Below, piece after piece: positions 1 to 12,044 of a stretch of 64,000 bases of DNA; within the stretch, counting starts at the first letter, position 1; each line of letters starts with the position of its first letter. The stretch covers positions 4,712,001 to 4,776,000 of the forward strand of contig NW_026262659.1 in NCBI RefSeq assembly GCF_021869535.1, given 5' to 3'. Under the pieces are notes generated by a model that saw only the letters and a list, made by a program, of their open reading frames with translations, did not search any database and had not been told where the DNA came from. This DNA is from Mytilus californianus (taxonomy: Eukaryota > Mollusca > Bivalvia > Mytilida > Mytilidae). The translations under genes were made by a program, and so were the position numbers.

Positions 1-842
1 CTACCGCTAATCCATGGATATGACCGTCAAAACTCTGGTAACTTGTACATATAGACTTTTGCAGACCGGTCCTGAACGAAATGTTTTTAATTGTCGTGGA
101 CGCACACTCAAAATGGATTGATGTTATCCGAATGTCGAGTACAACATCAGAAAAGACAATAAACACGTTGCGATGTTTATTCTCTTCACATGGAATACCT
201 ACTGAAATTGTGTCGGACAACGGACCTCAATTTACATCGAGTGAATTGGAGACCTTCCTGAAAAAGAATGGAGTAAAACACATTCTATCCGCGCCGTATA
301 ATCCATCTTCGAATGGAGAGGCAGAGAGCTGTTAGAACATTCAAAAGGCTATGAAAACAGTAAAAAACGAATCCGGAACTTTGAGTGAAAAACTTTGTAG
401 ATTTCTATTGGGCTATAAAACCACGCCGCATAGTGCTACAAAGCGTACTCCAGCTGAATTGTTTGTGGGAAGAAGATTACGAACTCGTTTAGACGCGTTG
501 AAACCAAATATAAATGAAAGAATAATCGCAAAAGGAGAACCTGTGTTAGTTAGATACTATAGAGACAATTACAAGTGGAAACAAGGAGTTATCGTTCATA
601 AACTTGGACCAGTAACTTATCTAGTCCAAGTTGGAGATTTAGTATGGAAGAGACATATTGATCAGATTCGTGAATTTGTACCGCAGGAAAATAAAGACAT
701 ACCAAACATACTTGAAAATACCAAATCTGATATTGACACTGAATTAATTATAGTGCCAACATGTAATTCAAACCGCGATACCGAAAACTCTGAAAATAAC
801 AATGAATCCGAACCAACTGGTTGGTATTATAATATGGGTTGA
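1..842 (+). pseudogene. Ty3/gypsy-type integrase, C-terminal part, decayed
   Basis: Remnant of an LTR-retrotransposon pol gene. Bases 1-80 already read as integrase core but carry stops. From 81 the frame shows 'VVDAHSKW', then 'SDNGPQFTS' with the second catalytic Asp, then 'NPSSNGEAE' with the catalytic Glu. A TAG follows at 333-335. Comparison with the usual core suggests two small deletions around 327-347 that together restore the frame, because homology ('GYKTTPHSAT', 'TPAELFVGR') resumes in the same frame. The part after about 540 looks like the C-terminal GPY/F-type domain ('VLVRYYR', 'WKRHIDQIREF'). The frame ends at 842. The element runs off the left edge of the window, and I found no 3' LTR or polypurine tract after the stop. 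It cannot make active integrase as written. Confidence 0.88.
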
Positions 843-1606
843 CGTGTTTATTTGATTTTCAAATTGTATCAAAGATATTTATCATGTTGTTGCATGTTTT
901 GAATCCCAACTTATTAGCATAAACAACAATGCGTCTGCCATAATTATCTTAATACTTAACTATCATATACATTCATTGCCATTTCATATAACTTCGGATG
1001 TTCTTGACTTGTTTTGCACCCGTAAAAGAATAGTCTTAACTGTCGTCATAACTTTTTTTCTATTTCTATAATTGGTACTGTCTTTGTATCAAATGTGTCT
1101 CTATATACACGAATTTTCGAACACAGGTCATTGAACAAGTATGGTAAAATTTCTTGGAAATCTACGATATAAACAAACGGCACTTGCTGAAGTAGATTGT
1201 TTTTGTAACCTAACCTCGTGCATTTGTTATTAATTGAAAATATAGATGAATAGTCATATTTTTCATCACTCTTAATCATACATATATTAAACGTACACAA
1301 TTTGAAAATAAGTTCCTTAAAACTTTGTTTCAGATTTCTAACATCTATTCTCTCATCGATTGAAATCTGGTTGAGAGTTGCTAATCACTACTACTGAATT
1401 TGGAGATTCTAAAATTGATTTTTGAAAGGTTTAAAAGATCTGTCGACTATGTTGGTTCTAAGGAAAAGACAATTTATTTTGTTTGTATCCGTCCTCATTA
1501 TGGCCATAAGAAAGCACATCTTACTTCAATTACCATTGGTACTCTCGAACGATTTCAAATACATCCTGCAAATAACAATATTTGAAAAAAAATATGAATG
1601 TTTGAT

Positions 1607-1692
1607 TTGATTGCCATTGAGACAACTACCCCGCATAAACCAACTCCAGATCACTGTACGACCTTTAAATGTCAGCACAAACGATACCGTAT
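1607..1692 (-). repeat. DR1 dispersed repeat, end fragment
   Basis: Contains 'gattgccattgagacaact' and then 'tgtacgacctttaa', degenerate matches to the conserved end of the DR1 repeat, seen much better at 60228 and 58355 on the same strand. Too short to classify further. Confidence 0.45.
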
Positions 1693-2734
1693 AGTACATG
1701 TAGTACACTATAAAAGTATCCGTAAGTTACCTTAAAATGTCATTTGATCAATTTGAATTTTGTACAGCTGGGCTTGTTTACATGTACACATTTGGTTTAT
1801 TTTTCATGTTCTGTAACATATTTGTGAATAATATCGTTTAATTATTAATTTTCTTTGTCTGCAAAATTATCGGGACATTTGACTCTTTATAGATTTTTGG
1901 TATTTGAATATTTGTCAACATGTACTTTAGACTACGAATTATTGACGTTATCAAATTTCAAAGTATGTTAGTGTTGACTGAATTCTTCACTTCAGCTTTA
2001 AGATAGGCAACATGAACTAGTAGATCGTACCTGTGTCTTGGGTTTTTTGCTTTAAAGTTCAAAAATGTTAACTTTATCTTCAAATCCACATGCCCAGCAA
2101 TATGCGAAATGAATTTAAGTTTTTCTCATATATATTCATTGACAAGACATTACAATCTTATATAACTTTAGTTTTTCAATTTTTTTTTAAATGCATACTT
2201 TTTTAGTACCAGACTCTTATCCATCCCCAAAAGTGTCCGCTTTCGTTTGAATTGATGTGATTGATTCTGCATATACCCCCCTGTTCTAGAACAGGCCTTT
2301 TTGCAAAGAAAGGAGTAAGCTTCTTCATATTTTATGAATACACAAATATCCACAATTTATTTTTTTCAAGAATACATTACGCATTTGATTCTAAAAGCAC
2401 TGCTAAAAAATATTACTTAATAGGAACATACAATTTAATATGACTTCAGATATACAATATGGATGGTTCATGCATATTTTTATTAAGAGACTTTTAACCA
2501 CATCTTGTCTATTATCAGTCGAAATTTACACCGTGTTTAGATTATTTCAGCATACTATCCCATCTTCTAGTACAGACATTTTTTTTAAAAGAAATCAACA
2601 AAAGAGAGGCGTAAGATACCAAAGGGACATTCATATTTTTATGTACATACGTAAATGCAAACACTGCATGTTCATGGTAGTTCAGTGATACTTTATCATA
2701 CATCGTTGTCAATATAATTGAATTATATGTGACT

Positions 2735-2945
2735 GTCATACAAGTGGGAGGTTTAGCTAGATATAAAACCAGGTTTAATCCACAATTTTCTACATAAGGA
2801 AATGTCTGTACCAAATCAGGAATATGACAGTTGTTTTTCATTTGTTTGATGTGATTGAGCTTTTGATTTTGCCATTTGTTAAGGAACTTTGCGTATTGAA
2901 TTTACCTTGGTGTTCGGTATTTCTGTTATTTTACTTTTTATGCAT
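2735..2945 (+). repeat. R2 dispersed repeat
   Basis: Shares 'aaccaggtttaatccac', 'gtaccaaatcaggaatatg' and 'gacagttgtttttcat' with copies at 15425-15545 (+, partial), 30885-31080 (-) and 34565-34680 (-). Unclassified; no coding capacity or terminal repeat was recognised. Confidence 0.6.
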
Positions 2946-3804
2946 TTTGATTCATAAAACATAGCACGAAAATAATACTCATATGAACTACAATTTAATA
3001 TGACGTTTTTTTTAATACGGTATGTATATACGGCATGTATACTTTTTACTTTTTTTGTAACCAGAGACCATTCTCCATGGCAAAAACAACAAAGGCTTGT
3101 AATTTACATGTGATTGATTTTGCATTCAAGCCCATGGTCAAGAGAGGATTTCTTTTTCAATGAAATAGTTGAGTTACTTTTTTTTAAATGCAAAAATGCA
3201 CACAAAATAAAGTTATTCAATAATACTTTATGCATTTTATTTCGTAAAACATAGCACTGAAATAAAACTGATATGAAATTAAAAGATTGGTATGAGCACA
3301 ATTATCATTAAACAAAACTTTCGCAATTAATGTAAAATAATATTTAGCTCATGAAACGATGTTTTAGGTTACTAGGTAATTAGGTAATCGCTTTTTTCGC
3401 AGTATCATTGGCAAAGAAAAATTCTGCTTAATTTTGATGGCCTTGCTGAATTGAATGCTCTTTGTGCAATGTTTTGGATGAGAAGTCACGGGAGATAGAT
3501 ATTGATGTTTGTCTATCGGTTTGCAAAACTTGCAGACTTCGCAATTGTAAACTGTACACAATTTTAGAAAACAAAGATTGAATTGTCCCCTTTTTTATTT
3601 GGATATTTTTTTATGGACCTCAACTTTAATATCATTACACATTGTTTTCTGATTTTATTTATAACTCCCAGAGACATGACAAACAGATACATTATATAAT
3701 CATTTATTATCAGCCGTTCTAAAATGGCTTCTTAATTAAAGTGATTAAAATTAAAATAATAGTTTATAAGTTTTTATTTAAGAAAGAACCATATGAATTT
3801 TGCT

Positions 3805-4395
3805 GTGATTGCTAGAGTTGTATTCACTGTGCTTGCTGTAGGTGTATTCTATAGATAAAAACCAGTACTTTTGTTTTGTTGTGATTTAAGCAGTTGTATT
3901 CCGATGTACGTGTTGCAGTTGTTTTCCGCAATACTTCTTTTGTTGTATTATGCTGTGCTTAACGCAGTTGTATTCCGATGTACGTGCTGAAATTGTATTC
4001 CAATATACTTGCTGTAGGTGTATTCTGTAGTTTATTGTGCTTGCTGCATCTGATTTTGCTGCAGTTTTATTTCGATGAACGTTCTGTAGGTGTAATCTTT
4101 ATTCCGCTGTACTTGCTGTATGTGTACTCTGTTGAACTTAGTATCTGTTCTCATGGTGTTGTTGCATTCAGCTGTCCTTGCTGTTATTGTTGTATTCTGT
4201 AGTCCGCTTTACTTTCATAAGTGCATTGTAATTTCCTCCTCTGTCTTTTCTGTATGTGTAATCTGTATTTCGTTGTGCTTGCTGCAGTTGTAGTCCATTG
4301 TGCTTGCTGGTGGCGATTTCGCTGTGTTTGCTGCATTGTACTTGTTGCATGTGTACTTCATTCTCATGGTGTGGTTGCATGCAGCTGCCCTTGCT
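3805..4395 (+). repeat. Degenerate tandem repeat, about 20 bp unit
   Basis: Many diverged copies of a unit like 'gctgtaggtgtattctgtag', including 'gctgtaggtgtattctatag', 'gcagttgtattccgatgtac' and 'gctgtatgtgtactctgttg'. Open frames through it on both strands are low-complexity by-products and are not called as genes. It ends about 900 bp before locus A. Confidence 0.65.
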
Positions 4396-5299
4396 TTTAT
4401 TGTTGTCAATTCCATTTTCTATGAGCTGTGCATTTTGTCATACTCAGATTTAGCTAGATTTACAACTTATGTACATGTTATTGTGACTTTCTACTTTGTT
4501 AATGGAAATAGCAGTATTGAAACTCATATAAGATTTTTGTATTTCTAAATGAGCTTAATTGGCATATTGTCTGTAAGATTATAATTTGGTTTTGTGTTTG
4601 AAATTTGCCTCGTTGTGATGCTTAAGATATTATTTTTCTTCTAGTTAACAATGTTATCTTCTAATTTTGCACATTCTTTCAATTATATCATGTTTCTTTT
4701 ATTATTTAAAAGTGTAAATCTATATTTTTAATTAGTCGAAACTATAGATTGTTTTCGTACTTTTTGTTGATGATCTTTAGCTTTTTTAAAACATTTTTAA
4801 TTAGTATTGTGGTTTTGTAATATTATTATTGATCATCGATAGTAAAAAGAAGGCGGAGCTAGTATAGCAAACAATGCATACAACACGTGACATTAGACTA
4901 CTTAAAGATTCTATAGATTTCTTTCCTTACTATTTTTGTCTTTGCTGCGAAAGCCGGAAAATTTTGCGATTTATGAAACACTTTTTTAAAAGTACACAAT
5001 GCATAATTATTTTCTGCTGCAGAGCATCTTCTGTATTGGTAAGTTAGTTTACTTTCCACATACTTCCCCTATTTAAATGATTTTAAATAAAATATGAATA
5101 TAATTTCAAACAGACAATATAAACTCTCATTGTTAATTCGTGTCATTGAACATTTTAAAATAATAGGACATTTAACAGTAAGCTTATCAGGGCTGATTTG
5201 CCAAATATGATTCAATATGTGACGATGTTTTTGTTATTGCTTTGTCTATACGTTTATCATGTTTATATGGGTCAGGCATAAATGAACATTTTTATTTTC

Positions 5300-6713
5300 A
5301 TGTTTTCATTTGCCGCGTTTATCTTATTAAGGACTTTTGCCATCCATTAATGGATATGGATTAAGTTACAACTATCTTGACGAGATGGCTCAGACCTACT
5401 GTGTAAGTCGCCTGAATTCTCCAGCCTTTGTGTTTGCTGTTAGGCGAGATTGTGGAGGAATTGCACCTACATGTAATGATATCTGCAAAAATGCAAAAGA
5501 TGACATGCTGAGAGCTATAAGTTATCAAAAGGAGAAAGTAAGTAATAAGGACAAGATAAAAGTAACATTTGTCATGATAATTAAAGTAGAAGGTATTTGT
5601 TTATATTTTTGCCATGATCAACTTGTTTAAATGAAAAACAATCATTCTGATTTCAATTGTTTTGTTTCCTCTTACTGTAAATGAAAATAGCACTCTAAAA
5701 ACTTCGTGCGTCGGAAGTACTTTTATGAATCGTCTTCAACAGGAACGCTCAAACCAGAACAATAAACAGCCACGGATATATAAGACCTAAATACGTGAAG
5801 AGCTATTTGACTGACTAAACGGGACAAAAAAAAATCCATAATTATCTAAAGTCAACTTTCCCTTATGGAGTTTTAACCTTAATTTTGCAATATTTTTTTG
5901 ATTTATTAACGGTGAATTTAAGAAAAATTTCTTAAAAATCATGTTTGTACCGACGCATTGACTTCTGAGTTGATAATAACCTCGAGTAATAACAGTGTAC
6001 CAGCAGTAGTATCGATTCAGTTCTGGTAAATGAAAATAGCACTAATAATTTCATGCGTTTAAAGCGTTTTTCTTGCTTTACCTTCATAAAGAACAATCAA
6101 ATCCAAACATTTGAAAACCAAGGTTGTACAAAACCTAAAACCGGGAAAATCTATACGACAAAAAGGGACAAAAATAAATTAGCAAAATTCATTTAAGGTC
6201 AATATTGCCTGAGGGAGTTTGAACCAAGTTTCTCAAAAATTTCTGGAGAATATAAGAAAAGTTTGTTAATAATCATGTCATTACCAATCACTGATTACTG
6301 AGTTTACGATATCCTTTGGAAACACTAGCACCAGTCCATCAGCAGTAGTATCAACCCAATGCTGAAAAATGACAATGACACTTTAAAAATTACGTATATC
6401 CGAATCACTTTTCTGACACTTTTTGGGGAAATTAAATATTTTTCAATTATAATGCTGGGTAATTTTGACAAAGTGCTTGGTAATTGTAACTATTGCTAAC
6501 TGCACAACGTTTATGTATTTTCTTTTCAGTGTTGCCTGTTTTGATGCAATCAATATTAAAAAAAATCACGCAGAGCTTCAAATCAACCCTTTTAATAATC
6601 AACCTGATGCTGGGAAAATTAGTATGATAACTTACGGGTACGGGAGAGGAGGATTCTCGTGGAAACCCAACCACTGTGGACCGAACTGGTGTTGTTGCAA
6701 GGCTTATAATTAA
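5300..6713 (+). pseudogene. Locus A: ten-Cys family member, two exons, frameshifted
   Basis: First exon 5300-5537 (donor 'gtaagt' at 5538), second exon 6530-6713 (acceptor 'tcttttcag'). The exons contain 'YNYLDEMAQTYC', 'AVRRDC', 'PTCNDIC', then 'VACFDAINI' and 'NHCGPNWCCC', so this is the family seen intact at 20468 and 57352. An ATG at 5300 (another at 5282) opens a hydrophobic leader like that of gene C, but it ends out of frame with the mature part at about 5330-5345. A second shift lies at the exon end: 33 nt separate the conserved acidic codon pair from the donor, against 32 nt in the other four copies, so the phase 2 junction is broken. The sixth cysteine is replaced (GGF for GGC). Either a pseudogene or an allele with two assembly indels. 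An AATAAA lies 76 bp after the stop. Confidence 0.8.
5685..6420 (+). repeat. Tandem repeat of about 340 bp in the intron of locus A
   Basis: Three diverged units begin near 5685 ('gaaaatagcactctaaaaac'), 6030 ('gaaaatagcactaataattt') and 6368 ('gacaatgacactttaaaaat'). Shared inner words include 'gtaccagcagtagtatcga' / 'tccatcagcagtagtatcaa', and 'gtcaactttcccttatgga' / 'gtcaatattgcctgaggga'. Related single units occur at 7490-7570, 12045-12300 and 18960-19140, so this is a dispersed family that can also array in tandem. Confidence 0.7.
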
Positions 6714-6788
6714 TACAGTATGGCAGGCTAGCTACTGGATTATTAACTGCTATTAAAAAAAATATATATTTTTAATTCAGTTTAATTC

Positions 6789-6794
6789 AATAAA
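6789..6794 (+). promoter_or_regulatory. Poly(A) signal of locus A
   Basis: AATAAA 76 bp after the stop of locus A, followed by an A-rich run. It suggests the locus was once transcribed. Confidence 0.5.
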
Positions 6795-7489
6795 ATAAAA
6801 AAAAAAAAAATGAATGAAAATAGCAGTAGTTAACTGTCAGTAAATTGTTAAGGATTTTCCTAGACAACATGAAATACAAATTTAAAAAAAAAGAAAATGT
6901 TTTTATTATTTACATAGCTAAGTTTTACTGAAAATAAGAACATTACTGATTACAAAATAAATATAACGAATTGCTACATTCCAACCCCTTCACCTGATTT
7001 GAGACATCTGCGGAAGCGACTTATTACCGATTATCACTTGTCATGAGCAGCATAACATGTACCACAAGTAGAGCAAGTTATTTTGACGAAATGCAGATTA
7101 CAGCATTAATATGTGTCCATAAAGTTCCTGACATCATCTATTAAAACCTCGGTAATTACTAGTATTATGTTGTGAAAGGCGCAATGTTCCGTGTAGGTAA
7201 AACTGAACTGTTTTCACGTCAAAATACAAATTCATAATTGTAACTTTATTCCATATTAATAGAAATATCGTATACAGTCGCAGTGTAGTATTGCACATAT
7301 TATGAATTTACGTTTACAATAATTTTCCATTGAAAAACAGTAAACAACTCTATCAAAAAGGTTAATTCTCCTTTCAGGTTTATATCAAACAAAAGCAAAC
7401 TGTTGAAACACGGAAAAAAGTTAGTATGGTCATCATACAATGTCATTTGGAAATTGCCTGTTCCTCTTCGTAGAAACACTAGGAGCTAT

Positions 7490-7570
7490 CTAAGATCAAC
7501 AGGATCAACTTTGCCTGCTGGAGTTAGAACCTGAGTTTCTTGATAGTTTCTTACATATTCTGTATACGTA
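7490..7570 (+). repeat. Fragment of the 340 bp repeat family
   Basis: 'gatcaactttgcctgctgga' followed by 'gttagaacctgagtttct' matches the middle of the intron A units. Short, no coding content. Confidence 0.45.
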
Positions 7571-7714
7571 AATTAAACAGTAACCCAAAGACACATATTG
7601 CCTGATGACATCTAAAATTCGACAGACTGCCTCTGACAATTCTGGGATTCAGAGGTCGTAAAGGGCCGATCGGAAAACAAAAGTTGCATAAAATCGTCCA
7701 AAAAATGTTCGCCA

Positions 7715-8245
7715 TGTTTTAACCCGCCACATCTATATGTGCCCGTCCATTGTTAGGAGCCTGTTATTCAGTGGTTCTAGTTTGTTGTTGTATATCATAT
7801 TTTTGTTCGTATTGTTTTGTACATAAAGCAGGTTGTTAGACCCCGTGTAACAACTCTTTGATGGGTCCGGAGATGGCCTGTTACAAGGCAAAATTTCTGT
7901 CCCTATCAAATATATAGTCATATTTCAGTGGCAGTCTTAATTTCCCCGACCTTCATCCCGGACGGCATCTATTACAGGACTTACCCGTTGTATTTATTGT
8001 TAATTTGTTCTCGTCCTAAACATGCATGACATATTTGCCACTAGATGTTTTCAACCAACAATCAAGCAATCAGGTCGTTGGTTTTCTTGTTTACATTTGA
8101 CGTATTTGGGCATTTTTTCGCATGCTATGTTGTATGGATTTTACACAATTTTGATAGCCGTACGGTGACCTATTTCTGCTAACATCTACGTTATTTGAAC
8201 TCTGGTGAATAGTTGTCTCATTGGCAATCATACCACATCTTCATA
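7715..8245 (+). repeat. DR1 dispersed repeat with interrupted centre
   Basis: Starts with 'gttttaacccgccacatc' and 'gagcctgttattcagtggtt' and ends with 'gccgtacggtgacctat' and 'tctcattggcaatcatacc', the two ends of DR1. The middle (about 7850-8150) does not match other copies, so it is either inserted or diverged. Confidence 0.7.
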
Positions 8246-8755
8246 TTTTTATACTGAAGAAAAGCTGAGATTACGATATACTTCAGCGTATTAATATTGC
8301 CTTATTTATGACTGTTAAAAGTAAAAAAAACTCTGGAACGACAAACAGCTTTCAACAATGAGAAAAACCCATACAGTATTGTTGGCTATGAAAGACCCCA
8401 ACATGAAAAGTATGAAACAATTCAATTGAGGAAACTTACTTATTTATTACAAAACAATTCGGTTGTTTGTAAATGTTCCTTAACATCTATTAACTATTTG
8501 TACTCTTCCTTGTATATTATATAAACAAACACCGATTCTCTTAAAGAAACTTGCCCTACATTCCATTTGAGATCCCTGGCCATACTAAGGCAGATCTCAA
8601 TCAATCGAATGACTATTACCATCATGGACCACAACACTGCTTGGTCTAGGGAGGATAGACTCACTCGGGAAAGATTTTGGATAAGAAAATCTATATATAT
8701 ATATATAAATAGTGTATGATACTTTCTTAAGATTACTTTAGATAGATATAGGAAA

Positions 8756-8836
8756 ATGTGGTATGAGTGCCAATGAGACAACTCTCCATCCAAGTTACAA
8801 TTTATAAAAGTAAATAGCTCATTAAATGTACAATTA
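8756..8836 (-). repeat. DR1 dispersed repeat, end fragment
   Basis: 'gtggtatgagtgccaatga', 'gacaactctccatccaa' and 'aatttataaaagtaaa' match the copy at 21836-22035. A short (TA)n tract lies just before it at about 8692-8706. Confidence 0.65.
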
Positions 8837-9497
8837 TATTCTAAATAAATTAAATCAATTTCATAATGTACCCCCATATGTCGTCAAATGACTCGTGTTT
8901 GTCTTTATAAAGATATAAATCCCAAAAAAAATTTCCAAACGTCTTTTCAAAAATTGAAGGAAAGCTTGCAAAAAGATATTAACAGTCTGTCTAAAAGTGT
9001 GATGTTTACATAGTAAGTGTTATACTTTACCTGTACAATACAATAATTTAAGACAACAAATTAAACCGTGCTTATTCAAACACATCCTTACTTCAAAAAC
9101 TAAATACTACCAATTAGAAAATTCTCTCTTTTGCATTCAAAAACTTAGGTTCTATAGTTTCTACCTCTTTATAACTGGCACAGTCAATAGTATCTGTAAA
9201 TCTATATTCTTCAAATAGATAGTTATGAGAGACTATTCTATGTTAGATTTTGTATTGGAAAGCTTGTAATTTACTTTCTATAGTACATTTAAACGCTAGT
9301 GAATAAATATTTTCTATCACTTATTTCTATGTTAAAGCTTTCTTTCCACCTTTGTTGTGAAATAGGAGAATCATGTCCTTAATCGATAATAAGTAAATAA
9401 ACAACTTTTGCAAACAATTTACTGATCGGCATTTCATTATTCTCATGCTCAAAAACAAATCCAAATGAGTTTATGTTAGGTAACATGTGGTGCGTTA

Positions 9498-9892
9498 TTA
9501 AGGATGTTCGCTCCTCTTGTTTAAAATTTTTGCTGGATATTCGGAATTCTCTGGTTTTATCCATGTAGTGCTATTAATAAATTTTCCCACTAACCCCTAC
9601 TTTTCTTTCCTGATTTGATAACATATAGTTTAAAAAGTCATCTTTGAAAATCTTATAAAATCCTTGTTATTTTTTTTCATCGTTTTTGAAAGAAAAAAGG
9701 TGCCAATGTTAAAGGTATGAAAAATCTAGAGAGAATTGTTTCCCGCCAAATTTTCAGTGGCTTATATCTCGAAAACAAGCACATGGACCCTTCATTTTTT
9801 TGCTTTTTTAGTTTCTTTATTTATATACTATTAATTTATAACAGTCTTTTAAAAAGCTTGTTTTTTTGAAACAGAGGAGCGAACATCCTTAA
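9498..9892. mobile_element. MITE of about 395 bp flanked by TTAA
   Basis: The left end 'ttaaggatgttcgctcctc' is the exact inverse of the right end 'gaggagcgaacatccttaa', with further imperfect pairing inward ('tgttt' against 'aaaca'). The interior is AT-rich and non-coding. TTAA at both ends would fit a piggyBac-type target duplication. TTAA is its own reverse complement, so it could equally be the outer end of the inverted repeat. Non-autonomous; no transposase. Confidence 0.82.
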
Positions 9893-9972
9893 CAACTCTT
9901 TCCAGTAGTTAGGAAGAGTGACTAAAATCGACACTACAAAAGTTGCACTGTGAATCACGAATTAGTTGATCT

Positions 9973-10197
9973 TTACGCTGTATATGTGTCTTTAATCACT
10001 AGCGACATCTTTTCGTAGTCTTCAATACCAGAATAGTCATCTGAGTTTACCATTTGTATCTTATTCTCGCTTGTGACATTTTGACCGAGTGTGGATTTGC
10101 AAGGCGGATGATTCATGCAGACGCTTACCATATCGACGCACACGCTATCTTGCATCTTTTGTGGTTCATGCAATTCCCAAAGTGTTTTGTTTTTATC
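9973..10197 (-). CDS. Orphan 3'-terminal exon of an unrecognised protein
   Basis: On the minus strand an acceptor ('tacaattcag' just above 10197) opens 75 codons up to TAA at 9975-9973. The peptide is polar and better balanced than the AT-rich frames around it. It has a cysteine cluster ('CVDMVSVCMNHPPC') and ends with an acidic, tyrosine-bearing tail ('DDYSGIEDYEKM' and a final 'YTA'), as in cytoplasmic tails of receptors or adaptors. That resemblance is only suggestive. No matching upstream exon was found on the minus strand up to about 14 kb. It could be a real final exon with a long upstream intron, a stray exon copied by a transposon, or a chance open frame. Confidence 0.4.
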   Translation of the reverse strand, partial: DKNKTLWELHEPQKMQDSVCVDMVSVCMNHPPCKSTLGQNVTSENKIQMVNSDDYSGIEDYEKMSLVIKDTYTA

Positions 10198-10199
10198 CT

Positions 10200-11745
10200 G
10201 AATTGTATCTGCGTAATGGATTAACTAGACTCGAAAATCGATAAACTGCTGTTGTCTCTAATTTACTATTAGACAAACTGATGAAAAGATACGTCTACTA
10301 AAGCAAGGATAGAGAAGTCATGGGTATCAAAGTTTAAATCGATCAATGTTCTCTCCTATGCATGTATTATATCAATTATTTTGTAATAAGAAAGACTACA
10401 AGCAAGACAAAATACTCGTGAAAATAGAATCGGAGAAAGGGTTACACGCTTTGCAACCACTAAAAACATTAAAGTAGCATTATTGAAAATTCATGTTCAC
10501 CGAATCGACCCAAATTCTTATATTTTATTTATAACATACGAAAATGAATATCCAAATTACAAAACGTCCAAAAGAAACAATTAACAATGCATGGGCATGC
10601 TATAATGTATCAGCATTTTATACGTATATTAGAACAGACGCCATCTAATTATCAATCGAAATGACCTCCGAAGACTGCCGGAGATCATATAACCCGATAC
10701 AAACATGAATATTAATATAAATTGATAGCGAGCACGTGCAATCGGATTTTACTAGGTCTGTTTAATTTCATGAAATAGGTTTAAAATAGATATAAATCAT
10801 CGTTTTACCTGAATAAGAATGGTTTTTTTTTGGTGGCTGGGTCAGTCAAAGAAACGTTTATTCCTGGTGGTTCCCTTGTTTCACTTTTCTTTTTGAATGA
10901 ATGAGCCACATGATGAACACATGTGCACACATCTCATCTAAAGGTCAAATTAAATGGTTGTATGAATACGGTTTCAAATGAGTTAAATTTTTGACCTGTA
11001 AGTCAATCATACACCATTGATGCTTTACAACTTATTTTGACGACATTGAACCAAACTGACTGCTTACCTTTACTGTTTATTTTATTTTTGGTAATATCAT
11101 TTTGGCGTGGTTCGGCATTTATACATCCCGCCATTGTGTTATTGTGTGCTTTGGTCATTTTTTGTATTCTTGTATTTCATTTTTGCTTATGTGCTTTGTC
11201 TATAAAGTGTCTAAATGCCATTTTGTTTTTTGTTGTTGACATAGTTGTAAGTAACCATTCCTCGTGAATCATCATGGAGATTCTATTATAAGATGGGAGA
11301 AAATTTAACCACCATGCACCTAATATTTTTCTGAATAATTCCAGGAACAAAAAAATTCCAGGAACAAAAATATATCCGACCTGATCATACACTGATATAA
11401 AAAAGCGTGACAGATGTGACAAAAAAACGCACTGGTTTGACATTCATTGCTAAGAATTTAGCTTTCCTACCAAAGACTTAATTTATCGTAATTTTTCAGA
11501 TTTTCTATTTGACTTTGAATGCGAAATTTTTACGAATATCTTGTAATTTGCCTTCAGGAAATCGTTATATAAGCTTGTGTGTCGCACGAATATGTCCTAA
11601 AAATTCCTTTCTTGTAGACGGGGTACTGCTTAGTGATACGATTCTTTAAGCCAACAAAAAAATTAAAAGTTATTTTCAAATTGATTCAAAAACATAATGG
11701 TTTACTAATTCATACTTGAGAGCAGACTGAGGCCAGATGAGCCGT
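10200..11745. other. Interval with no recognised content
   Basis: AT-rich; I see no gene, RNA, repeat match or terminal inverted repeat. A short doubling ('ccaggaacaaaaaaattcc') lies at about 11340. Confidence 0.5.
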
Positions 11746-11748
11746 GTC

Positions 11749-12033
11749 TTAACTTTGCCAGAAGCTTAAGATCTCATACCAGACGTTTTTCTTTTCTTTT
11801 TCATCGAAAACTGTCTGAACTTGAATCTGAGTTATCAGAAATTTCAATCTAATCCAATGTCGTAATACTGTTTTTAACTCCATTGTTAGATTCATCACTT
11901 GAAGTTTAAGAATTTGAGAGGATAACCTGATCAAAAGACATAATTTGGACAATGTTTTATCAACCATGATATTTGAATACTCGAACTTTCTCAAATAATT
12001 CAAGGTTTTTTCTTTATCTTTGGACAATTTCAA
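11749..12033 (-). other. Unassigned open frame, 94 codons
   Basis: A Lys/Leu-rich frame ending '…VWYEILSFWQS'. The composition is more protein-like than other frames here, but I recognise no family and see no acceptor or signal peptide. It directly abuts a 340 bp family repeat starting at about 12045, so it may be part of a mobile element rather than a host gene. Confidence 0.2.
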
Positions 12034-12044
12034 ATTGACAGCTT

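Larger units (their letters stand above)
843..5299. other. Non-coding repeat-bearing interval
   Basis: No supported gene. Open frames here are short and AT-rich, with no family resemblance or splice context. It holds a fragment of dispersed repeat DR1 (1607-1692), one R2 repeat (2735-2945) and a degenerate tandem repeat (3805-4395), listed separately. Confidence 0.6.

Noticed and set aside
3978-4548. Several hydrophobic small proteins on both strands
   Set aside because: All fall in a degenerate tandem repeat; the hydrophobicity comes from TTT/CTT/GTT codons of the repeat.
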